Below, piece after piece: positions 56,732-64,000 of a stretch of DNA of 64,000 nucleotides. The number at the start of each line of letters is the position of its first letter. The stretch's first letter is position 1. The notes beneath the pieces are model-generated. The model was not told the origin of the DNA, searched no databases, and was given only the letters and a program-made list of their open reading frames with translations. The position numbers and the translations under genes were made by a program. The DNA is from Schistocerca nitens (lineage: Eukaryota; Arthropoda; Insecta; Orthoptera; Acrididae), in assembly GCF_023898315.1 (NCBI RefSeq), contig NC_064621.1, positions 121,282,561 through 121,346,560 of the forward strand, written 5' to 3'.

Positions 56732-59700
56732 TCAGCTCACTTGGTCAGTAGTTGTCACCGACAAGGATGGAATGACATCCATAAATAAAATATCAGGTTG
56801 CAGGAGGGGAGTTTGCACCTCTGGGGGCATCGGGGACGCATTTGGTTGGGATTTATGTTTCTTCTTCTTCTCTTTCTGAGGTGGAGGCGGACAGGACACA
56901 GGGGGAGTAAAGGCATCTGCAACATCAAGAACCGAAAGAGAGCGGGCGACCTTGCGGCCCACAGATGGTACGCCTCATGGTCGAGTGGTGGTAACAGTCT
57001 TCTGGCCTGAGAGAGAGGGAGACAGTTCCTGGGAGGGAGCCCAATCACTGGCAAATGCCGAAAGGGGGGCACTTCTTCAGCAAGGGTGGGGCGGGAGGGG
57101 GGGTGACTCCCTGACGGGAGGTCACACAAATGGCAGGACAGGTGGAGGGGAGAGTGTGGCGGGGCTGGGGTAAGGACGGGGGAGGAGGGGGGAGGAGGAG
57201 GAGGAGGAGGAGGAGGAGGAGGAGGAGGAGGGGGGGGAGGGGGAGGAGGGGGGAAGGGGTGGAGGGGGGAAGAGGGGGAGGGGGAGGGGGGAGGGGAGGA
57301 GGGGGAAGGGGTGGAGGGGGGAAGAGGGGGAGGGGGAGGAGGAGGGGGGAGGGGGAGGAGGGGGGAGGGGGGAAGAGGGGGAGGGGGGAAGAGGGGGAGG
57401 AGGAGGGGGGAGGAGGAGGGGGGAGGAGGAGGAGGGGGAGGGGGAGGGGGGAAGGGGCGGAGGGGGAAGGGGAGGAGGGGGGAAGGGGAGGAGGGGGGAA
57501 GGGGAGGAGGGGGGAAGGGGAGGAGGGGGAAGGGGAGGAGGGGGGAAGGGGAGGAGGGGGAAGGGGAGGAGGGGGGAAGGGGTGGAGGGGGGAAGGGGTG
57601 GAGGGGGGAAGGGGAGGAGGGGGGAAGGGGTGGAGGGGGGAAGGGGAGGAGGGGGGAAGGGGAGGAGGGGGGAAGGGGAGGAGGGGGGAAGGGGAGGAGG
57701 GGGGAAGGGGAGGAGGGGGGAATGTGAGGAGGGGGGAAGGGGAGGAGGGGGGAATGTGAGGAGGGGGGAATGTGAGGAGGGTGGAAGGTGATGAGGGGGA
57801 GGTGATGAGGGGATGGGATGAGGGGATGGGATGAGGGGGGGATGGGATGAGGGGATGAGGGGGATGGGATGAGGGGGAGGGGATGATGGGGATTGGGATG
57901 AGAGGGAGGGGATGAGGGGGAGGGGATGAGGGGGAGGGGATGAGGGGGAGGGGATGAGGGGGGACGGGATAAGGGGTGAGGGGATGAGGAAGAGGGGGAG
58001 GGGATTGAGGGGGAGGGGATGAGGGGGAGGGGATGAGGGGGAGGGGGAGGGGGATGAGTGGGTGTGTGTGTGAGGGGGAGGGGAAGAGGGGGAGGGGAAG
58101 AGGGGGAGGGGAAGAGGGGGAGGGGAAGAGGGGGAGGGGAAGAGGGGGAGGGGAAGAGGGGAAGAGGGGGAGGGGAAGAGGGGGAGGGGAAGGGGGGAAG
58201 TGGGGGAGGGGAAGAGGGGGAGGGGAAGAGGGGGAGGGGAAGAGGGTGAGGGGAAGAGGGGGAGGGGAAGAGGGGGAGGGGAAGAGGGGGAGGGGAAGAG
58301 GGGGAGGGGACGAGGCGGGGACGAGGGGGAGGGGAAGAGGGGGAGGGGAAGAGGGGGAGGGGAAGAGGGGGTGGGAGGTGAAGAAGGGGGTGGGGAGGGG
58401 AATAGGGGGACGGGAAGAGGGGGAGGTGAAGAGGGGGAGGTGAAGAGGGGGAGGGGTGGGGAAGAGGGAGAAGGGGAAGAGGGGGAGGTGGGGAAGGGGG
58501 AGGGGAAGAGAGGAAGAGGGGAAGGGGGAGGGGAGGGGGAGGAGGTGTGGGGGAGGAGGTGTGGGGGAGGAGGGCAGGGGAGAGGGGAAGGGGGGAGGGG
58601 AAGGGGGGAGGGGAGGGGGAAGAAGGGTTTGGGGGAGGGGGAGGGGAGGAGTGGAGGGGAGGAGGGGAGGGGGAGGAGGGGTGGGGGAGGAGGGGTGGGG
58701 GAGGAGGGGTGGGGGAGGAGGGGTGGGGGAGGAGGGGTGGGGAGGAGGGGTGGGGGAGGAGGGGTGGGGAGGAGGGGTGGGGGAGGCGGGGAGGGGGAGG
58801 AGGGGTGGGGGAGGAGGGGTGGGGGAGGATGGGTGGGGGAGGAGGGGAGGGGGAGGAGGGGTGGGGGAGGAGGGGTGGAGGAGGAGGGGTGGGGGAGGAG
58901 GGGTGGGGGAGGAGGGGTGGGGGAGGAGGGGTGGGGGAGGAGGGGTGCGGGAGGAGGGGAGGGGGAGGAGGGGTGGGGGAGTAGGGGAGGGGGAGGAGGG
59001 GAGGGGGGAGGGGAAGCGGAGGAGGGGAGGAGGGGATGGGGAGGCGAAGGGGAGGAGGGGAAGGGTGGAGGGGAAGGGGGTGGAGGGGAAGCGGGTGGAG
59101 GGGAAGGGGGGGTGGAGGGGAAGGGGGGGTGGAGGGGAAGGTGGAGGAGGGGAAGGGGGAGGCGGAGCAGGGGAGGCGGAGGAGGGGAGGGGAGGAGGGG
59201 AAGGGGGTGGAGGGGAAGGGGGTGTAGGGGCAGGAGGGGCAAGAGGGGGAGGAGGAGGGGGGAAGTAACAGAGGCAAAAGTTGAAGATAGTGACACCGGA
59301 TGGAGTCTCTCATACTTTTGTTGAGCCTCAGTGTAAGACTGGTGATCCAGGAATTTATATTCTTGTATCTTCTTTTCTCTCTTGTAAGCTGGGCACTCGG
59401 TGAGCGGGGGAGTGGTGGTCAGCACAATTAACACACAGGCAGCAGAACACAACGGGTTCCCTCATGGACGGGTTGGCCACAGTCACCACACAAAGGGTCC
59501 ACCGTACAGCAGGAAGACATATGCCCAAAATGCAAGCACCGAAAGCACCACATAGGTGGAGGGATGGATAGCTTCACATCACATGTGTAGCACATAACCT
59601 TGACCTTCTCTCGGAGGGTATCCCCCTCAAAAGCCAGGATGAAGGGGCCAGTATCGGTGCGGTTGTCTTTGTGACCCTTCTGCACACGTTGAACAAAATA

Positions 59701-60097
59701 AATGCCACGCCGCTCCAGATTAGCCCAGAGTTCCTCATCAGTTTGCAGGATGAGGTCCCTATGAAAACTCACTCCCTGGACCATATTCAGAGATTTGTGA
59801 GGAGTGATAGACACTGTGACGTTAGCAATACAGATCACAGGCACGAAGAGCTGCGGACTGGGTGGCAGAAGCAACTTTGATCAACAGGGAGCCCTACCGC
59901 ATCTTACTAATAGACTCCACTTCACCAAACTTGTCCTTAATATTTTCCACGAAAAACACTGACTTTGTGGCGGTGAATGTGTCTCCATCCATCCTAGTAC
60001 AGACGAGGTAACGGGGAAAAGGTTTCAGCCCAAAACGGCGAGCCTGGCCTTCCTCCCATGGAGTAGCCAGGGAAGGGGAGGCTGCCAAGTCATTCAA
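56732..60097 (-). pseudogene. I-like LINE ORF1 (Gag-like) interrupted by minisatellite
   Basis: The N-terminal part is 60097-59894 (MNDLAASPSLATPWEEGQ). The RNA-binding part at 59874-59428 has the zinc knuckle CFRCLHFGHMSSCC and a second Cys/His cluster CGDCGQPVHEGTRC. The frame then passes YKREKKIQEYKFLDHQSY and enters the purine tract at 59270. The C-terminal end reads PPPPQKEKKKKHKSQPN and stops at 56732, just before the ORF2 start. The very long Pro/Ser/Leu ORFs of 852 and 776 codons come from the tract and have no independent support as genes. Confidence 0.82.
57180..59270 (+). repeat. 2.1-kb pure-purine minisatellite array
   Basis: The plus strand is almost only G and A. Blocks have different unit lengths: GGA triplets (57190-57235), a 16-bp unit AAGGGGAGGAGGGGGG (about 57460-57720), a 15-bp unit GATGAGGGGGAGGGG (57890-58050), a 14-bp unit AAGAGGGGGAGGGG (58080-58330) and a 14-bp unit AGGAGGGGTGGGGG (58670-58980). 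It lies in the Pro-rich part of LINE ORF1 and probably grew from a short polypyrimidine stretch on the sense strand. Many G-runs of four or more allow G-quadruplexes, and the strand asymmetry allows triplex DNA. Confidence 0.96.
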
Positions 60098-60693
60098 GAC
60101 AGCATTTAAGGATCCTTCATCATTCGAAGAGATGGCTGTGTGTGAGAACGGCCAGATTTTTGCAGCTTAATACGATTGATGTGCCAAGCATCCGCCTGAT
60201 ACCACCCACTCCAACCAGAGGCTCTCCCCATTGGCGACACCCAGCCACAGCAAGGGCCGTCTGGCACAGCGGCCGTTGCTGGGAGTTCTGATGACCAAAG
60301 AACACAAGCAACCACTCCTTGGTATACAAGGGGAGGGAACAGATCAGGTATCAGTAGTACAATCCCTGTGTTGTCAGGGGGCTCAGCCATATGGGTACAT
60401 AACAGCCCCACCACATGGACTGGTTACACATGCTAGTGACCTAGTAGGGTGGAAGGGAACTACAGTGGGGAAGAGAGAGGGGAACGTAGGGGGGAGAGGA
60501 ATCCCCACCGTAGATTCTAGGCCCATATGGCTCACACTAAAAACTGGAAATTTTGAAGTGGAGGTCAAACATCAAGTGGGGACCAAAACACTAAGAGGGT
60601 GAAAGAACAGGCAAAAGGAAAAAAAAATTGCAACTGATACAGGACATCAGGGGAATAGCCAGGTCGACACAAAGCAGAACACTGAGAGAGGGG

Positions 60694-60757
60694 AAGGAGG
60701 TGGCAATGGGGAAGGAGGTGGCAATGGGGAAGGAGGTGGCAATGGGGAAGGAGCAGG
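60694..60757 (+). repeat. 18-bp tandem repeat, about 3.6 copies
   Basis: GGGGAAGGAGGTGGCAAT repeated in the 5' leader of the I-like LINE. Confidence 0.95.
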
Positions 60758-60899
60758 GATAGGGAGGGAGGGGGCAGGGAGAAGGAAAAGCAGCTAGACA
60801 ATGAAGAATGAACTGCAATAGCTCGGATCCCCGTGTGCGCCACGCATGAACTCATGAAAGAACCAGGAGCCCCTTGGGGGTGGGGGCACATATTTTGCT

Positions 60900-61105
60900 T
60901 TGTTTTATTTGTCTAAATGTTTAAAATTCTGCATTGTTGAAAAAATCCAAATTTGCACAAAGTAAACTTCTAAGAAGTTTAATGAATGACAAGAAGTTGT
61001 GAAAATATGTATTCATCAAAACATTGGGTTTATATAAAATAAAATAAATAAAAAGGTGGTATGAGAGATCCCACCACAGTAACTGTGTTCCTGTCAATGT
61101 CCATA
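60900..61105. other. Spacer without gene
   Basis: AT-rich, no feature. Confidence 0.5.
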
Positions 61106-61109
61106 GTAG

Positions 61110-61310
61110 TTAATGGTTAATGATATTGGTCTGTAGTTTTTTTTTACATCCATTTTTATGTCCTCCTTACACACGAGTAGAATGTCTGTGATTTTTGCAA
61201 GTTCAGGGAATACTCCATGGGAGAGGGAGGTATTCATTAGGTATGTCAGAGGCTTCATTAATCCTCTTCTGCATTCTTTTGGTACCTTACATGAAATGTC
61301 AGGAAACAGT
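61110..61310 (-). pseudogene. LINE reverse transcriptase fragment
   Basis: On the minus strand: LMKPLTYLMNTSLSHGVFPELAKI and KKNYRPISL, the fingers region of CR1/Jockey-type RT. Confidence 0.7.
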
Positions 61311-61321
61311 GTGTTAAGCTA

Positions 61322-61535
61322 GTGTATAAAAGAAATGAGCAGTTGCTAACAACTAAATCAGTCAAAAGGATATTTCACGAAAGTACATACGGACTTTTCC
61401 CATGCCCCATGTACTTTAATGATTTAACTGAACCCCAACATCACAAGGTTGTAAGGAATGCAGATGATGCATCCTTTGTCAATTATTACCATTATTTTCT
61501 ATTTTATTTATCTATTTATTCATCCTTACAATGGG
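61322..61535 (+). pseudogene. LINE reverse transcriptase fragment, opposite strand
   Basis: YGLFPCPMYFNDLTEPQHH and VVRNADDASFVNYY recall the GPLLFxLYxNDL and YADDTS motifs. It is in the opposite orientation to the neighbouring fragment at 61110-61310. Confidence 0.55.
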
Positions 61536-61696
61536 ACTGCGGCTTCTAGTCATCACCAGTTTCATCCAGATGCAGGGGTTGGCCAGATATGAAAGTGACA
61601 GAAGCAGGACTTCCACAAGGCCAAGCATTTAGCAGAAAAAACAGCATTTCTGGCATGGTTCAAGTGAGGCACGAGTCATTTATGTTAGCGTGGTTT

Positions 61697-61790
61697 TCAT
61701 GCAGTGGTTGGCACGGTGGAAAGAGTGAAGAATTATAATCTGAGAGTCAAGTTGAATCCCTATTTGGGAACTTTTTTTGATTTTCAATTT
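61697..61790 (+). mobile_element. Possible tRNA-like SINE head
   Basis: GCAGTGGTTGGCACGGTGG resembles an A-box region and GTCAAGTTGAATCCC a degenerate B box about 40 bp on, followed by a T-run. No target duplication was identified. Confidence 0.35.
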
Positions 61791-61799
61791 TTATGTTAC

Positions 61800-62680
61800 T
61801 TACACTGGACATAATCAAAATCTGGGAAATTTAGCAACAGCCTAACACAAAAAAAATTTTATGTGATGAAGTCCTATGTGAAGGAGGACAAATGTCTTCT
61901 CTTAACTAACTCATGGGTAGGACAAAGCAGCCCACAATCATACAATGAGATTTTACAAGATGAAGAAGGATTGCCACCATGCACTATTAAAGCGAGCCCC
62001 TACCTGCTCCTCCCACCCCCACCCCCCCCCCTTGCCCCCCACTCCTCTGCCAAATGCCCTCCACTAGTGAAACCCTGTAATGTCTGTTTTTAACATCAGA
62101 TAAAGAATATGATCAAAAAGCTTCTGCTTTTATCTCATTGGGAGAGAGAAAAAAGGAGTCAAATCCCAAGGAGGCTGAATCAAAACAGATTCCATTGCAC
62201 ACCATCAGCTATCTTTGCCAATATTTGGCGAGATGATGCATTACGTGTGGTTTGGTGCCAAACTATCAGATGAGAAAACTTTTTATGAATGTACACCAAA
62301 TTTGTTTTTCTAAATAAACTTTAAAACAATCGCATAACTGTAAAAATGTGGCATTTATAAAAGATTGTGAGAAAATTAGTGCTTCCCCTGTACAATGAAC
62401 ATCAACCCTGCACGTGTAAATCATCAACTGTAAAATAATAAAAGTACCTAATTTATCCTTGTGTATGCCTTACAAGCCCGCCCTCAAAATTTTTTGCAAT
62501 CACAATAATGTGCTGTAGGTCACCAACTCTAGCTTTTGTCACCAACACACAGGGTGGGAGGGGGAGGGGGGGGGAAGGGTATAGTTAGTGAACACAGTTA
62601 CTCAAGTAGGGGCTTGTAGTGAGCTCTAGCTGCACTATGTGACAAGATTCAAGTAGTCCTTTTCTGTAACATGAGTCTTT
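61800..62680. other. Spacer without gene
   Basis: AT-rich. C-runs near 62022 and a G-run near 62562. Nothing coding recognised. Confidence 0.5.
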
Positions 62681-62684
62681 CATT

Positions 62685-64000
62685 TAATTGATTCCATCCA
62701 ATCCAGATAATGATACCTGTAGGAAACCCCGAAGAATCAGGTTAAGATCAAAAGAAATGCCTCCCACAGGTGAGAGTATTAAAATCCTAATGGTAAACTG
62801 CCGAAACATTCGCAACAAAGTGTCAGAATTTGAAGTACTCCTGAAAAGCAGTGAAGCTCACATAATGCTAGGTACAGATAGCTGGTTGAAACCTGAAATT
62901 AATGGCACTGAGATTTTTGGGGAAATTTAAATGTATATTGACAAGACAGGCAAATGGGAAATGGAGGTGGTGTATTTGTTTCAGTAGACAATACACTCAA
63001 ATCCACCGAGATAGAAATTGAAACGGCATGCAAGATTGTTTGGGCAAGACTCAGTTATAAAATTATAACTGGATCCTTCTATCGCTCACCAGACTCATCT
63101 CTTAATGTAACTGAAAACTTTAGAGAAAACCTCAGTTAACTTGTACATAAGTTCCCCTATCACACTGTAAACACTGGAGGAGACTTTAATCATCCAACAA
63201 TTAACTGGGAAAATTACAGTTTTGTTAGTGGTGGGCATGATAGTACATTCTGTGAAACTTTACTAAATGCCTTCTCTGAAACTACGTAAAACAGATAGTT
63301 GGGAACCCCACTCATGACGGAAATACAGTATACTGGATCCAATGGTGACAAATAGAGCTGACCTCTTTGGGGATGTCCACATCAAAACTGGTATCAGTGA
63401 CCATGATTCGGTTACGGTAACAATGATTACCAAAGTACAAAGGACTAAAACTGGAAGAAAGATATACATGTTTGTTCAGTTAGCTAGATAAAAAATCAGT
63501 AATGTCATATCTCAATCAGGAACTTTAAGCTTTCAGCACAGGTCAGGAGCATGTAGAGAAACTCCAGCTCAAGTTTAAAAGGATAGTTGACCATGCACTG
63601 GACAGATATGTACCCAGTAGAACAGTTCATAATGGCAGGGAACCTCCATGCTATACAGTCACTGTAAAGACATTGCTAAAGAAACAAAGATTACTGCACA
63701 ATAGGTGTAAAACAAAGCATAGGGTTATACATAGAGAGATGCCGAATTATATGTGTTCGGCTGGCAAAAGAGCAATGCCTGATGCCTTCAATGACTAACA
63801 TAGCACAATATTATCAAACGACATTTCACAAAAGTCCACAGAAATTGTGGTTGTATGCTGTTAGTGGCACCAAAGTTAGTTTCTAGTCATCAGTGAATGA
63901 GACATGAACTGAAATAGAGGGTAGCAACACAAAAGTCAAATGCTTAACTCCACTTTCAAATGTTCCTTTACAATGGAAAACCCAGGAGAGTGGCCCAATT
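62685..64000 (+). pseudogene. LINE ORF2 start (endonuclease and linker), runs off the window
   Basis: The endonuclease begins IKILMVNCRNIRNKVSEFEVLL (62785), with AHIMLGTDSWLKPEI (62855-62900). A frame change follows, then GGGVFVSVDNTLKSTEIEIE (62960), TGSFYRSPDSS, GGDFNHPTINWENYSFVSGG (63178-63235) and an ISDHDSV-type end near 63395. The linker before RT continues to the edge (VDHALDRYVPSRTVHNGREPP, 63575-63640). Stops and frameshifts make it inactive. L2/CR1-like by motif. Confidence 0.82.

Larger units (their letters stand above)
53884..60890 (-). mobile_element. I-clade-like LINE, near full length, with expanded purine tract
   Basis: In minus-strand order: a 5' leader (60890-60100), ORF1 with zinc knuckles (60097-56732), an endonuclease (56703-56068), RT (about 55900-54800), a post-RT region (54700-54000) and a terminal (CA)n/C-run. 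The layout is that of I-group LINEs. Frameshifts occur in RT and ORF1. The 7-kb length is inflated by a 2.1-kb minisatellite at 57180-59270. Confidence 0.85.

Noticed and set aside
57130-59324. Plus-strand Gly/Arg/Glu-rich ORFs up to 374 codons
   Set aside because: Same tract read on the purine strand. No start context, domain or flanking coding sequence.
56755-59452. Minus-strand ORFs of 852 and 776 codons rich in Pro, Ser and Leu
   Set aside because: They are translations of the polypyrimidine strand of a minisatellite, which has no stop codons by composition. Only their ends are real LINE ORF1 sequence.
57180-60757. CRISPR-like array
   Set aside because: Units are contiguous with no spacers, and the sequence is eukaryotic.

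Overview
The window looks like a stretch of a large, repeat-choked insect genome, most plausibly an orthopteran (grasshopper or locust). This rests on the mix of elements: Ty3/Gypsy elements with an insect-type env-like gene, RTE and I-clade LINEs, Penelope-like elements, Tc1/mariner and piggyBac relics, a tRNA-derived SINE and a 5S-rRNA-derived SINE. Introns several kb long filled with such repeats point the same way. The taxon is inferred from this style and was not tested.

One host gene is visible, on the minus strand. Three short exons (50378-50241, 46541-46411, 42741-42657) have canonical GT-AG junctions and compatible phases, and end in a stop codon and an AATAAA signal. They encode the C-terminal part of a gamma-butyrobetaine dioxygenase (BBOX1)/trimethyllysine dioxygenase family enzyme, which acts in carnitine biosynthesis. 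The 5' exons were not found and probably lie beyond 64000. A pair of same-frame ORFs at 39840-40286, downstream of it, may be a second gene or a pseudogene; I do not recognise it.

Layout. 1-11582: a minus-strand env-bearing Gypsy element (5' LTR at 10582-11582, 3' end off the window). It is broken by a LINE (5335-8075), a tRNA SINE (4528-4782) and a 1009-bp DNA transposon with an 8-bp target duplication (8842-9850). 11748-12581: an 834-bp foldback element. 13165-17471: a second, decayed Gypsy element on the plus strand with both LTRs, the 5' LTR carrying a 5S-derived SINE. 18540-19567: a deleted mariner and a second 5S SINE. 20213-24208: a full-length RTE element between 12-bp target duplications, itself hit by a 772-bp Tc1/mariner element. 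26845-28330: a Tc1 transposase relic carrying a 554-bp near-identical patch of that RTE. 28850-35850: one decayed LINE split by a 2.56-kb element with ~300-bp inverted repeats and by a Penelope-like fragment. 36140-46125: Penelope and Tc1 fragments, simple repeats and the last two host exons. 49358-53300: an RTE stub, the first visible host exon, a deleted mariner and a piggyBac relic. 53884-60890: an I-clade LINE on the minus strand whose ORF1 has been invaded by a 2.1-kb pure-purine minisatellite. 61100-64000: LINE fragments, the last running off the edge.

Most long ORFs here are transposon genes or artefacts of low-complexity sequence. The most interesting signals are the hidden dioxygenase exons, the templated RTE patch inside the Tc1 gene, and the giant purine tract.
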